DNA of 64,000 bases from Microbacterium sp. BR1 (GCF_002812725.1 NZ_NMUN01000004.1:868001-932000); one strand, 5' to 3'. Numbered from the stretch's first letter, positions 17,659 through 26,773 are shown. The notes: generated by a model from the sequence alone, not told the origin. Numbers and translations are program-made.

Positions 17659-18435
17659 TCAGTTGAGCGCGCGCACCGAGGCGGGGATGACGCCGTCCGC
17701 GTACAGGTCGATCGCGAGGTCCTGCAGCGCGGTCACAGCGACCCGCTGCGTCATCGGCCCGTACGAAATGCGAGCCACCCCGAGTGCTTCGTACTCGGCG
17801 GCCGGGAGCGCACCGGGCAATCCGATGACGCTCAGCTTGCCCGCGCCCAGGCCCGCGACGAGTTCGCGGGTCGTGTCGGCATCGAGGATCCCCGGGACGA
17901 ACACCAGGCTCGCGCCGGCGTCGAGGTAGGCGCGCCCCCGCTCGATCGCGTCCGCGATCGACTCCTCGCGCGGGCGACCGCCGCCGCGCACGAAGGCATC
18001 CGTCCGTGCATTCAGGACGAACGGCACGCCCTCCGCCTCTCCGGCGGCGACGATGGCCCGCACGTTCGCGACGGACTCGTCGAGCGGGCGCAGCCTGTCC
18101 TCGACGTTCGCGCCGACGACACCCACGCCGATCGCACGCCGCGTCGTCTCGCCCGCATCGCCGTAGCCCGCGTCGAGGTCGGAGCTGACGGGTAGGTCCG
18201 TCGCCGCGACGATGCGCCCCACCATGTCGAGCATCACCTCGAGGGGGATGTTCTCGCCGTCCTCTTAGCCGAACGTCGCGGCGATCGAGTGACCGGCGGT
18301 GGCCAGGGCCTTCGTCTCGGGAAGGGCGGCGATCGCCCGCGCCGAGACGGCGTCCCAGACGTTCACCACCCGAAGGATCTCGGGGGCGGCATGCAGTCGC
18401 TCGAGGGTCTGGGCCTTGTCCACCTGGGTGCTCAT
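17659..18435 (-). pseudogene. Isocitrate lyase/PEP mutase-type gene with in-frame TAA at codon 57
   Basis: The frame from ATG 18435 reads through the family's N-terminus (TLERLHAAPEILRVVNVWDA, GHSIAATFG), hits TAA at 18267-18265, and continues in the same frame with EDGENIPLEVMLDMVGR, LPVSSDLDAGYGD (Mg-binding Asp), ANVEDR, VLNARTDAF and SYGPM to the stop at 17659. Full length would be about 258 residues, typical of PEP mutase-like carbon-phosphorus or carbon-carbon lyases. Relatives have Tyr (TAC/TAT) in GYEDGE, so a single base change at position 18265 would explain the stop. A restart at the ATG near 18237 would lack the first barrel strand. This is either a recent pseudogene or a sequencing error. 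Confidence 0.85.
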
Positions 18436-18482
18436 GCCCCCACGCTAACGGTCGCCGAGCCGGTCGGCGCGACCAGCGTGGC

Positions 18483-18980
18483 CTACCAGCCGTTCGACCC
18501 CGGCACACCCTTGAACGGACCCGCGATGGCGGCCGTGATCCATCCGCCGTAGAAGCCACCCGGCTGCGGCTCGACGCGCTCGCCGGCGACCGTGCAGGCA
18601 TCCATCTCGCCCGGGTGGACCGCCACGCGGTCGGCCAGCAGCTCGAAACCGGTCGACGGATGCGGGTAGTTCCAGGCGGCGCCCGCCACCACGCGGTCGC
18701 CGCCGCGCACGTCGAGGTATCGAGCGGCGCCCTTCCACTCGCAGAACGACGAGCCGGCGGCCGGCGCGAGTGCACCCTCGGTGAAGTCCGCGAGGGGCAG
18801 GTAGTAGACCGGTGGGTGACTCGTCTCGAGCACGCGGACGACATCCCGGGTCTCGACGATCCGGATGCCGCCCAGGTCGATCGTGACCGCGGCATCAACG
18901 CGCTCCACCCGCGGCGGGCGCGGGTAGTCCCAGACGGATTCCTGTCCCGGAGCAACGGGGTCGGGCGTGGGGCGACGCAT
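18483..18980 (-). CDS. DUF427 domain protein
   Basis: This 165-residue protein of the DUF427 family has the core YYLPLADF, SSFCEWKGAARYLDV and WNYPHPS motifs, with the catalytic-looking Cys and Glu in FCEWKG, and the end YGGWITAAIAGPFKG. It is a small beta-rich cytoplasmic fold whose role is not established, often found next to oxidoreductases. Its start is 93 bp from the divergent SDR gene at 19074, and it ends 47 bp before the broken PEP-mutase gene on the same strand. Confidence 0.88.
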   Translation of the reverse strand: MRRPTPDPVAPGQESVWDYPRPPRVERVDAAVTIDLGGIRIVETRDVVRVLETSHPPVYYLPLADFTEGALAPAAGSSFCEWKGAARYLDVRGGDRVVAGAAWNYPHPSTGFELLADRVAVHPGEMDACTVAGERVEPQPGGFYGGWITAAIAGPFKGVPGSNGW

Positions 18981-19073
18981 CCGACAACGCTAGTGCGCCC
19001 CGCGCACTAGCGGCTCGGACCCGCGCACGCAGACTCGGCCCCCGCACATCCGGCGGCACCTAGTGTGGCGATC

Positions 19074-19859
19074 ATGCCCATCGACTTCACCGCCACCACC
19101 GCCCTGATCACCGGCGCGAGCTCCGGTATCGGCGCCGCCTTCGCCGACGCCCTCGCCGCCCGCGGGGCGGACGTCGTGCTCATCGCACGCCGTGAGGACC
19201 GCCTGATCGAGCTCGCGAGCGAGCTGAGTGATCGCCACGGCATCACGGCCACACCGATCGCGATGGATCTGGCACGCACCGAGGCGGCGACCGAACTGCG
19301 CGACGAACTGGAGGCGCGGGGCATCCGGATCGACACCCTGATCAACAACGCCGGCTTCGGCATGCGCGGGGATTTCATCGACGCAGATCCCGCACGAGTG
19401 GCCACGATGATCCAGGTGAACGTCACGACGCTCGTCGCCCTGACCCACGCCTTCCTGCCTGCGCTCGTCGCGAGTGGTCGCGGAGCGCTCGTCAACGTCT
19501 CGAGCGTCGTCGCGTACCAGCCGACCCCACACATGGCCGTGTACGGAGCATCGAAGGCCTTCGTCCTGAGCTTCACCGAGGCGATCGCCTACGAGACCCG
19601 GGCGTCGGGGCTGCGGGTGCTGGCGATCAGCCCGGGTGCTACCGCCACCGAGTTCTTCGAGATCGCGCAGGCCGAGGACATGGCCCGCGGGCGCGTGCAG
19701 ACCCCGGCGCAGGTGGTCGCGAACGCCCTGCGCGCGCTCGATCGCCGCCGCACTCCGCCGAGCATCGTCTCGGGCGGCACGAACGCGGTGGCGGCGACAC
19801 TCGCGGGCATCATGCCGCGCGGCCTCGTCCTCGACGCGAGCGGCCGACTTCTCGCCTGA
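19074..19859 (+). CDS. SDR family oxidoreductase
   Basis: This is a classical short-chain dehydrogenase of 261 residues: TGASSGIGAAFA (cofactor loop), ARREDRL (Arg pair indicating NADPH), NNAGFG, VNVSSVVAYQ with the catalytic Ser, YGASKAF (Tyr, Lys) and SPGATATEF. It resembles the YqjQ/DltE-like group. ATG 19074 is used rather than the GTG at 19065. TAGTGT ends 7 bases before the ATG, suggesting a leaderless transcript. A palindromic repeat begins 24 bp after the stop. The substrate is unknown. Confidence 0.88.
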   Translation: MPIDFTATTALITGASSGIGAAFADALAARGADVVLIARREDRLIELASELSDRHGITATPIAMDLARTEAATELRDELEARGIRIDTLINNAGFGMRGDFIDADPARVATMIQVNVTTLVALTHAFLPALVASGRGALVNVSSVVAYQPTPHMAVYGASKAFVLSFTEAIAYETRASGLRVLAISPGATATEFFEIAQAEDMARGRVQTPAQVVANALRALDRRRTPPSIVSGGTNAVAATLAGIMPRGLVLDASGRLLA

Positions 19860-19882
19860 GCCCCGCGAGCGGCCGCGACCAC

Positions 19883-19944
19883 CGCGAACGGACGCGACTC
19901 GCCGTTTCACACGCGCATATAACGGCGTGGCGCGACCGTTCGCG
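19883..19944. repeat. Dispersed palindromic repeat, copy 2
   Basis: The 62-bp dyad has left arm CGCGAACGGACGCGACTCGC plus CGTT and right arm AACGGCGTGGCGCG plus ACCGTTCGCG. The arms pair with a few mismatches around a 14-base AT-richer loop. It sits between the stop codons of the convergent SDR and iclR genes (24 and 9 bp away). Loop and arm asymmetries are shared with copy 3. Confidence 0.88.
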
Positions 19945-19952
19945 CCCGAGTG

Positions 19953-20714
19953 TCAGGTGAGGAGCGGCGCGAGGCGCGTCGCGGTCGGCTCGAGGAGGCG
20001 AATGACTGCGGATGGCTCGGCAACCCGGTGTGCGGGGCCCGAAAAGCCCAAGGCGCCCGCGAGCGTGCCGCCGGCGTCGCGGATGGGGAGCGCGAGGCAT
20101 CCGAATCCCGCCACGAGCTCGCCGATCTGACGCGTCACGCCGAAGCGTCGCAGGTCTGCCGCGGCGGTATCGAGGCGCTCCGGATCGACTCCGTGGCCGA
20201 GCCCCGCGCTGCCGACCCGCGCGCCGCCGCTGGCGCCCTCGGCCAGCAGCAGCCGACCCAGGGCGAACCGGGAGGGATCACGGGCGAGCCGCACCGGATC
20301 GCTGAACGGAAAGTCCGGATCCGCGTCGACCAGGGTCACGCGACCCTCCGGATACAGCACGACGTGGACTCCCCCGCGGACCTGGTCGCGCGCCGCGGCG
20401 AGCAGTTCCCGGGCCGCGGCAGGCAGCCGCACGGGAGCCGCGACAGACGCGAGGTGCACGACCTTCGCGCCGAGCGCGAAGCCGGACAGGTCGGGGGTGC
20501 GGACGAGGAAACCGTCCTGCACGAGCAGGTTGACCAGGCGATACGTCGTCGCCTTCGGCAGCCCCAGCGCCTGCGAGATCTCACGGGCGGTCGCTCCGGC
20601 ACCGAGCTCGGCCACGGCCTCGAGCACGGTCAGGGCGCTGTGGATCGCACGGGGCTGACGCGCCGAGATGTCCCCGACGGCCGGGGCATCCGCGCGAACC
20701 CGTGACTCAGGCAT
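19953..20714 (-). CDS. IclR-family transcriptional regulator
   Basis: This 253-residue regulator has an N-terminal winged helix (about 25-85; ALTVLEAVAELG, REISQALGLPKATTYRLVNLL) and a C-terminal effector domain (about 95-250) ending in the family pattern VAGFGCLALPIRDAGGTLAGALGFSGPA. IclR proteins usually repress or activate nearby catabolic operons in response to a small molecule. Its start overlaps the stop of the upstream APC permease by 8 bp, so it is cotranscribed with that permease and probably controls the divergent permease/amine oxidase operon. The last is inference. Confidence 0.92.
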   Translation of the reverse strand: MPESRVRADAPAVGDISARQPRAIHSALTVLEAVAELGAGATAREISQALGLPKATTYRLVNLLVQDGFLVRTPDLSGFALGAKVVHLASVAAPVRLPAAARELLAAARDQVRGGVHVVLYPEGRVTLVDADPDFPFSDPVRLARDPSRFALGRLLLAEGASGGARVGSAGLGHGVDPERLDTAAADLRRFGVTRQIGELVAGFGCLALPIRDAGGTLAGALGFSGPAHRVAEPSAVIRLLEPTATRLAPLLT

Positions 20715-22200
20715 CCGGTGTTCTCCGCGCGATGCCGCCGAGCACTTCCGAGGCGACCGGCTCGTCGTAGGCGCCGATTCCCGCGAGGGATGCTTCGCCC
20801 CGCCGTCTGCGCCACGCCACGATCAACGCGGCGGCCACCGCGACGATGAGCGCGAGCGGTGCGCCGGGATTGCCCTCCACGCCCACGAACACCAGGTAGG
20901 CGATGAGTCCCGCCGCCAGGACCAGCGCAGACGCGATGGCGACGAGGCCGGTCCGGAAGGTCAGTTCGCCGATTCGATGGAGGAAGACCGGCGCAGCCAC
21001 ACAGACCAGCACGTAGGCCCCGATGTAGCCCGCCGCCGAGACCGCGATGACGGCCTCCATGGCCTCCCACACCCCGACCCCCGCAAGCACCGCGGCGATC
21101 GGAGCGATCGCGACGATCGGCACCGCGACCCGGATCGCACCGATCGGTGTGCGATATCGCGGATGCACGCTGCCGAGGGCCCGCGGGGCGATCCCGTCAC
21201 GGCCGAGCGAGAACAGCACGCGCGTCAGGGCGGTCGTCGAGGCGATCGCGCACGCGAGGAACGAGGCAGCGATTCCGAGGTCGATCAGGATTCCCAGTTC
21301 GGCGACACCGTAGGCGCTGGCGAGGACGTTGATCGGAGAGTCGCCGTCCCCCAGCTCGCGCCCGAGCGAGTGGAAACCCGCGACCTGCGTATACGCCGCC
21401 AGCAGGTAGAGCCCCCCGGCGAAGAGAACCGTGGCCACGATGGCCCGCGGGATGTTGCGGAGCGGCGCGCGCGCCTCCACCCCGAGTGTCGCGGCACTCT
21501 CGAACCCGACCAGCGCGGTGAGCGCCAGCACGGCCCCGGCGGCGAACCCGGCGACCGAGAAACCCTCGGTCGGCACCACGGCCGAGACATCCACGGGACC
21601 GATCTGCACCAGCAGCACGACGAGAAGCACGACGATGATGACGACCGAGACGAGCTCGACGACGAGCGCGACCCGCGAAGAGACGCGGATGCCTCGCACC
21701 AACACGAGCGTCAGCACCGCCACCTCGGCCACGAGCACGGCCGCGACGCCCCAGACTCCCCCGAACTCCGGCCAGAAGCCGCGGATCAACATCGTCAGGT
21801 AGTGAGCGCCGCCCAAGAGGGCGAAGACCGCGATGAAGCCGTACCCGATGACGATCGCCGCGCCCGCGGCGAGCGCGGCGCCCGATCCCAGCCCTTTCGA
21901 GACGAAGGTGTAGAGCGATCCCGCGGCGGCCATGCGTTTCGTGAACTGGTTGATCGTCGAAGCGACCATGAGGGCGAGCAGACCGGCCGTGAGCATCGCG
22001 GGGACGGTCGCGACGCCGGCAACCCCCGCGACGAGCACCACGACCGTCGTCGCGGCCGCGGACGGGGCGACGGCCGCGACGGACTGCGCCAGCACGTCGG
22101 CGAACGAGACGCTCCGCCTATCGAGGCCGTCGAGGGGTGAGCGCGCTCCGAATCCGCGCACGGGCGACGGGCGGGCGATCGCCCGATCGAGTGCCGTCAT
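20707..22200 (-). CDS. APC superfamily amino acid/amine permease
   Basis: This 497-residue permease has about 12-14 helices. The first-helix region VSFADVLAQSVAAVAPSAAA matches the unwound substrate-binding helix 1 of the APC fold. GFESAATLGVEARAPLRNIPRAI is the conserved helix 6/loop signature, and LFSLGRDGIAPRALGSVHPRYRTPI is the loop after helix 8. The polar N-tail has about 30 residues. It is translationally coupled to the IclR regulator and divergent from another APC permease. It is likely to import an amino acid or amine, consistent with the copper amine oxidase nearby. Confidence 0.88.
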   Translation of the reverse strand: MTALDRAIARPSPVRGFGARSPLDGLDRRSVSFADVLAQSVAAVAPSAAATTVVVLVAGVAGVATVPAMLTAGLLALMVASTINQFTKRMAAAGSLYTFVSKGLGSGAALAAGAAIVIGYGFIAVFALLGGAHYLTMLIRGFWPEFGGVWGVAAVLVAEVAVLTLVLVRGIRVSSRVALVVELVSVVIIVVLLVVLLVQIGPVDVSAVVPTEGFSVAGFAAGAVLALTALVGFESAATLGVEARAPLRNIPRAIVATVLFAGGLYLLAAYTQVAGFHSLGRELGDGDSPINVLASAYGVAELGILIDLGIAASFLACAIASTTALTRVLFSLGRDGIAPRALGSVHPRYRTPIGAIRVAVPIVAIAPIAAVLAGVGVWEAMEAVIAVSAAGYIGAYVLVCVAAPVFLHRIGELTFRTGLVAIASALVLAAGLIAYLVFVGVEGNPGAPLALIVAVAAALIVAWRRRRGEASLAGIGAYDEPVASEVLGGIARRTPDA

Positions 22201-22283
22201 GTCACTCCTCCTCGTTCGGGCTCACGGTACGCAGAGCCCGTTGCCGCGGCACGTCCCGCGTGTTTCGGCCGTGTGTCGCCGAA

Positions 22284-22317
22284 TGAGACACCGCCGTGCG
22301 GACGTCTCACACGGCGG
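22284..22317. promoter_or_regulatory. Nested inverted repeats between divergent permease genes
   Basis: The 268-bp divergent region (22201-22468) has TGAGAC (22284-22289) pairing with GTCTCA (22304-22309) and CCGCCGTG (22291-22298) pairing with CACGGCGG (22310-22317). TTTCACACCGCC follows at 22326, repeating the half-site. Clustered dyads around ACACCGCC-type half-sites suit a regulator such as the linked IclR protein. No experimental support is available. Confidence 0.45.
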
Positions 22318-22468
22318 CCGAGAGGTTTCACACCGCCGAGACGCCCGGGCAACCGGCGGACGACAGGCTCGGGTCAATCCGCGCACCCCCGGAGATCCTT
22401 ACCCTTCAGCGAACCCTGCCCTCCCGCGAACCCTGCCCTCCAGAGATCCCCCACAGATCGGACATCAC

Positions 22469-23944
22469 ATGACCAAACTCGAAACCCCCGGAGTCGACGC
22501 TCCCGCGAAGCGGGCGCTCAAGGGCTCGCTCGGCGCCACCGCCATCGTGTTCATGGTCGTCGCCGCGGCGTCGCCCCTGACCGTGGTCGGCGGGGCCACG
22601 CCGCTCGGCATTCTGATCGGCAACGGCGTCGGATTCCCGGCCCTCTACGCGATCAGCGCGATCGTGCTGCTCTTCTTCGCCGTCGGCCTGGCCACGATGA
22701 CGGCCCACGTCCCCAAGCCCGGCGCGTTCTTCACGTACGTCGGGTACGGACTCGGGCGTTCGGCGGGCCTCGCGAGTGCGTGGATCGCGATGCTGACCTA
22801 CACGGCCGTCCAGGTCGCGGTGTACGGATACATCGGTTACATCCTCTCGGTCACGGTGCACTCGGTCGGTGGGCCCCTGCTGTCGTGGTGGGTCTACTCG
22901 CTCGCCGTCATCGCGCTGGTCGGAGTCCTCGGCTATCGCCACATCGACCTGTCGAGCAAGATCCTCGGCGTGCTGCTGGTCGCGGAAGTGGGCATCGTCC
23001 TGGCGCTCGTCATCGCCGTCGTCATCACCGGCGGCGAGGACGGGCTGAGCCTGGCACCTTTCGAGCCCGCCAACGTCGTGAGCGGATCCCCGGGCATCGG
23101 CATGATGTTCGCCATCGCGGCGTTCATCGGCTTCGAGGCGACCGCGATCTTCCGCGACGAGGCGCGCGACCCGGGCAAGACGATCCCGCGTGCGACGTAC
23201 ACCGCCGTCATCGGCATCGGCGTCTTCTCCACGCTCGCCGCGTGGGCGCTCGTCATGGCCTGGGGTCCCGACGGGGTGATGGGCGTCATCGCGGAAGACC
23301 CGGGCACGTTCATCATCACGACCATGGCCCGCTACCTCGGAGTCGTGGGAGAGATCGGTGTCAACATCCTGCTCATCACGGCGATGTTCGCCTGCGTGCT
23401 CTCGTTCCACAACGTCATCACGCGCTACCAGCACTCCATGTCGAACGCGGGAGTCCTTCCCGATCGCCTGGGCGTGGTCCACACGAAGCACCTCTCGCCC
23501 CACGTGTCCTCGATCGTGCAGACGGTGACGGCCGTGCTGCTCATCGCGCTGTTCGCGGTGCTGAACCTCGATCCCGTGCTGCAGGTTTTCACCTGGTTCG
23601 CCGGCGTCGCCACGCTCGCCATCGCGATCCTGATGGCGGTGACCTCGGTCGCGGTGATCGTCTACTTCGCCAGGACCCGCAAGGACCGTCGTCCCTGGAA
23701 CACGATCATCTTTCCCGCGCTCGGTCTGCTCGGGCTGATCGCCTCGGCCGCCCTCATCGTCGCGTACTTCCCGATCATGGTCGGCGATGTCGACGGCACC
23801 GGCGCGCCCGCATTCGGGGCCGTGAGCTGGTTCCTGCTGGCCCTGATCGCGCTCTTCCCGGCGCTCGGCTTCGTGCAGGCGTGGTGGATCAAGAAGAGCC
23901 GCCCCGCCGCGTACACCAAGCTGACCGACTCGATCGCCGGCTGA
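22469..23944 (+). CDS. APC superfamily permease in amine oxidase operon
   Basis: This 491-residue permease has about 12-13 helices. ATAIVFMVVAAASPLTVVGG is the helix 1 motif, IGFEATAIFRDEARDPGKTIPRA the helix 6 signature, and SFHNVITRYQHSMSNAGVLPD the helix 8 loop. The start MTKLETPGVDAP at 22469 is chosen because the longer upstream frame is non-coding. It lies 62 bp before the amine oxidase gene on the same strand, so uptake of the oxidase's amine substrate (for example phenylethylamine, tyramine or histamine) is the natural reading. It differs clearly from the divergent permease at 20707. Confidence 0.9.
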   Translation: MTKLETPGVDAPAKRALKGSLGATAIVFMVVAAASPLTVVGGATPLGILIGNGVGFPALYAISAIVLLFFAVGLATMTAHVPKPGAFFTYVGYGLGRSAGLASAWIAMLTYTAVQVAVYGYIGYILSVTVHSVGGPLLSWWVYSLAVIALVGVLGYRHIDLSSKILGVLLVAEVGIVLALVIAVVITGGEDGLSLAPFEPANVVSGSPGIGMMFAIAAFIGFEATAIFRDEARDPGKTIPRATYTAVIGIGVFSTLAAWALVMAWGPDGVMGVIAEDPGTFIITTMARYLGVVGEIGVNILLITAMFACVLSFHNVITRYQHSMSNAGVLPDRLGVVHTKHLSPHVSSIVQTVTAVLLIALFAVLNLDPVLQVFTWFAGVATLAIAILMAVTSVAVIVYFARTRKDRRPWNTIIFPALGLLGLIASAALIVAYFPIMVGDVDGTGAPAFGAVSWFLLALIALFPALGFVQAWWIKKSRPAAYTKLTDSIAG

Positions 23945-24006
23945 CCCGAGACAACCATCCGGTCGCCGAGCACGTCGAAGCGACCTGCCCCACCGAGGAG
24001 ACACTC

Positions 24007-26076
24007 ATGAGCATCACCGACATCCAGACATCCGTCGCCTACTCCGCGCCCGACGCGCCCGCCCACCCGCTGTCGTCCCTCTCGGTCGCCGAGATCGAGG
24101 CCGTCCGCACGATCGTGCTCGGCCGCGCGGACTTCACGACGACCACGCGCTTCGCCTACGTCGGGCTCGAAGAGCCCACGAAGGGCGAGGTGCTCGGCTG
24201 GGAGGCGGGCGAGGCGTCCCTCCCGGATCGCCGCGCGCGCGTGCAGCTGCTCGACATGGCGACGGGGCGCTCGACCGACTCGATCGTCTCGATCACGACG
24301 GGCGAGACGCTCTCGAGCACCGTGCTCGACGGGTCGAAGGGCCAGCTGCCGATCCTCGACGCCGAGTTCGAGGACGTCGGTCTCATCCTCGCCGAGGACG
24401 AGGGATGGATCGCCGCGCTCGCCGCCCGCGGCCTCACGATCGATCAGGTCGTGGCCGTGCCGCTCTCGGCGGGCCACTACGGGTATGCCGCGGAAGAGGG
24501 GCGCCGCATCGTCCGATCGTTCGTCTTCCGCATGGACCACCCGGCCGACCACCCCTGGGCCCACCCCGTAGACGGCCTGACCGCCTACATCGACACCGCC
24601 GACCGCCGGGTGATCGAGATCATCGACACCCCCGGGTTCGCGGTTCCCGAGACGCACGGCAACTTCGACGACCCGGAGCTGCAGGGACCGCCGCTCGACA
24701 CCCTCAAGCCCATCGTCATCACGCAGCCCGAGGGACCGAGCTTCACGGTCGACGGAGAGCACGTGACGTGGGGCAACTGGAAGCTGCGGATCGGCTTCGA
24801 CATGCGCGAGGGCCTGATCCTGCGCGAACTCTCGTTCGCCGACAAGGGCGTGGATCGGCCGGTGATGTACCGCGGGTCGATCAACGAGATGCTCGTGCCC
24901 TATGCCGACCCGCACCCCAACCGGTTCTGGCAGAACTACTTCGACACCGGCGAGTACATGTTCGGCCGCTACACGAACTCCCTCGCGCTCGGCTGCGACT
25001 GCGTCGGCGAGATCCAGTACTTCGACGCCGTCCTCCCCGACGAACTGGGGTTGCCGCGCACGATCGACAACGGCATCTGCATGCACGAAGAGGACTTCGG
25101 AACGCTCTGGAAGCACACCGACATCTTCACCGGATCGCACGAGGTCCGTCGCTCCCGCCGCCTCGTGATCTCGTTCTTCACCACGGTCGGCAACTACGAC
25201 TACGGCTTCTACTGGTACCTCTACCTCGACGGCACGATCGAGTGCGAGGCCAAGCTCACCGGCATCCTCTTCACGTCGTCCTTCCCGGGTGATGCGGCGG
25301 ATGGCACGGCCTACCCGTTCGCATCGCAGGTCGCGCCGGGGCTCGGTGCCCCGTACCACCAGCACCTGTTCTCGGCGCGCCTCGACATGACGGTCGACGG
25401 CCTGTCGAACGTCGTCAACGAGATCGATGCGGTGCGCCTGCCCGTCTCCGAGACCAACCCCGCGGGCAACGCCTTCACGAAGAAGGTCACGCCGATCGCC
25501 TCCGAGGCCGTCTCGGGGCGCGTCGCCGACGGCGCCGTGAACCGCGTCTGGCAGATCGCGTCGACCGAGAAGACCACCGAGCTCGGGCAGCCGACGTCGT
25601 ACGTGCTGTTCCCGACCGAGACGCCGACGCTCCTGGCGGATGGCTCGTCCTCGATCGCCCGGCGCGCGGAGTTCGCCACGAAGAACCTGTTCGTGACCAA
25701 GTACGACCCCGCCGAGCGGTACGCGGCGGGCGACTTCGTCAACCAGAACCCGGGCGGCGACGGCATCACCGCGTACATCGCGGGCGACGACCCTCTCGTC
25801 GGCGAGGACGTCGTGCTGTGGCACACGTTCGGGCTCACGCACTTCCCGCGCAACGAGGACTGGCCCGTCATGCCGATGGACTACGCCAAGTTCACGCTCA
25901 AGCCGTACAACTTCTTCGAGCGCAACCCCACGCTGAACGTGCCGGCCCCGGCCATGACCGAACACTGCTCGATGGATGCGGGGCACGCCGATCACGCATC
26001 GCACTCGGCGCATGACGCGGGGCACGCGCACGAGGCCACGGCGCACGGCGCGCACGACGACCACGCCTCTCGCTGA
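24007..26076 (+). CDS. Copper-containing primary amine oxidase with His-rich tail
   Basis: The enzyme oxidises primary amines to aldehydes with release of ammonia and hydrogen peroxide. It has 689 residues, within the family range. The cofactor tyrosine is Tyr397 in VGNYDYGF (the N-Y-D/E site that becomes topaquinone), the catalytic base is Asp313 in FDTGEYM, and the copper ligands are His451 and His453 (YHQHLF) and His612 (LTHFPRNEDWP). The last 40 residues are unusually rich in His (about a dozen) with Asp/Ala, a likely metal-binding tail not typical of the family. No signal peptide is visible, so it is cytoplasmic. GAGGAG sits 6 bases before the ATG. It is the second gene of the permease operon, with an unknown membrane protein gene following after 12 bp. 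Confidence 0.95.
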   Translation: MSITDIQTSVAYSAPDAPAHPLSSLSVAEIEAVRTIVLGRADFTTTTRFAYVGLEEPTKGEVLGWEAGEASLPDRRARVQLLDMATGRSTDSIVSITTGETLSSTVLDGSKGQLPILDAEFEDVGLILAEDEGWIAALAARGLTIDQVVAVPLSAGHYGYAAEEGRRIVRSFVFRMDHPADHPWAHPVDGLTAYIDTADRRVIEIIDTPGFAVPETHGNFDDPELQGPPLDTLKPIVITQPEGPSFTVDGEHVTWGNWKLRIGFDMREGLILRELSFADKGVDRPVMYRGSINEMLVPYADPHPNRFWQNYFDTGEYMFGRYTNSLALGCDCVGEIQYFDAVLPDELGLPRTIDNGICMHEEDFGTLWKHTDIFTGSHEVRRSRRLVISFFTTVGNYDYGFYWYLYLDGTIECEAKLTGILFTSSFPGDAADGTAYPFASQVAPGLGAPYHQHLFSARLDMTVDGLSNVVNEIDAVRLPVSETNPAGNAFTKKVTPIASEAVSGRVADGAVNRVWQIASTEKTTELGQPTSYVLFPTETPTLLADGSSSIARRAEFATKNLFVTKYDPAERYAAGDFVNQNPGGDGITAYIAGDDPLVGEDVVLWHTFGLTHFPRNEDWPVMPMDYAKFTLKPYNFFERNPTLNVPAPAMTEHCSMDAGHADHASHSAHDAGHAHEATAHGAHDDHASR

Positions 26077-26088
26077 GCCGGTCGCTTC

Positions 26089-26643
26089 GTGGGTGAGCTC
26101 CTCCACCTCGGTGCGCTCGCACCGGCGGCGATCGGGGCGTGCTGCATAGCCGCCGATCGCCGCCGGGCGCGGGCGCCCGAGCTCGCCGCATCCGTTCTGA
26201 TGCTCGTCGCGATGCTCGACGTCGTGCTGTGGGGTGTCGTCGCCCCGATCCTGTGGGCGGCCCTGCTGATCGTCGCGGCGATCGCGTTGGCGGCGCTGCG
26301 CGGCCGTGCGGCGCGCTCACGTGTCGAGCGCGGGCCCGGTGCTGCGCTCGTGCCCTCGACGGTCATGACCGTGCACGCAACGCTCGGCCTGGTCGTGATG
26401 GCGGCGCTCGTGCTCGCGATGATTCCGGATGCCTCGACCCCGGGTCCAGGCGCCGGGCACCATGGTTCGGGGCCATCGTTCGGACTGGTCGCCGCGGCAT
26501 CCGCTCTGCTCTTCGGACTCGTCTCGGTGATCGCGACCCGTGCACCGCACGGCGGCGCGGCGCGCGCATCGGTCCTGGAGCGCGCGCAGCTGATCGCGAT
26601 GGGAGCGTCGACGGCGGCGATGGGCGTGGCTCTGCTCGCCTGA
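26089..26643 (+). CDS. Small multi-helix membrane protein, unknown
   Basis: This is a 184-residue protein with five to six hydrophobic helices and little else. A His/Gly loop, GAGHHGSGPS, is the only notable motif, and short Arg-rich loops fit the positive-inside rule. It starts at a GTG (26089) only 12 bp after the amine oxidase stop, so it is probably cotranslated. Together with the His-rich tail of the oxidase, the HH loop hints at copper handling, but this is a guess. I do not recognise a family with confidence. The palindromic repeat copy 3 follows 22 bp after the stop. Confidence 0.75.
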   Translation: MGELLHLGALAPAAIGACCIAADRRRARAPELAASVLMLVAMLDVVLWGVVAPILWAALLIVAAIALAALRGRAARSRVERGPGAALVPSTVMTVHATLGLVVMAALVLAMIPDASTPGPGAGHHGSGPSFGLVAAASALLFGLVSVIATRAPHGGAARASVLERAQLIAMGASTAAMGVALLA

Positions 26644-26665
26644 CGCCGAGACCCTTGGCTCCGCC

Positions 26666-26725
26666 CCGAACGGTCGCGACTCGCCGTTCCACACACGCAT
26701 GGAACGGCATGTCGCGACCGTTCGG
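26666..26725. repeat. Dispersed palindromic repeat, copy 3
   Basis: A 60-bp dyad. The left arm (26666-26690) begins CCGAACGGTCGCGACTCGCC and the right arm (26701-26725) is GGAACGGCATGTCGCGACCG plus TTCGG. The arms pair over 25 bp with two adjacent mismatches around a 10-base loop. It lies between two genes transcribed in the same direction, so it is not restricted to convergent sites. Confidence 0.9.
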
Positions 26726-26773
26726 AGGCCGAGTCGCCGCCGCAAGGCCCCTCGCCTGGCGGATGATCGACGC

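Noticed and set aside
23662..26106. 814-codon minus-strand frame opposite the amine oxidase
   Set aside because: Shadow; no conserved domain and the opposite frame is a full copper amine oxidase.
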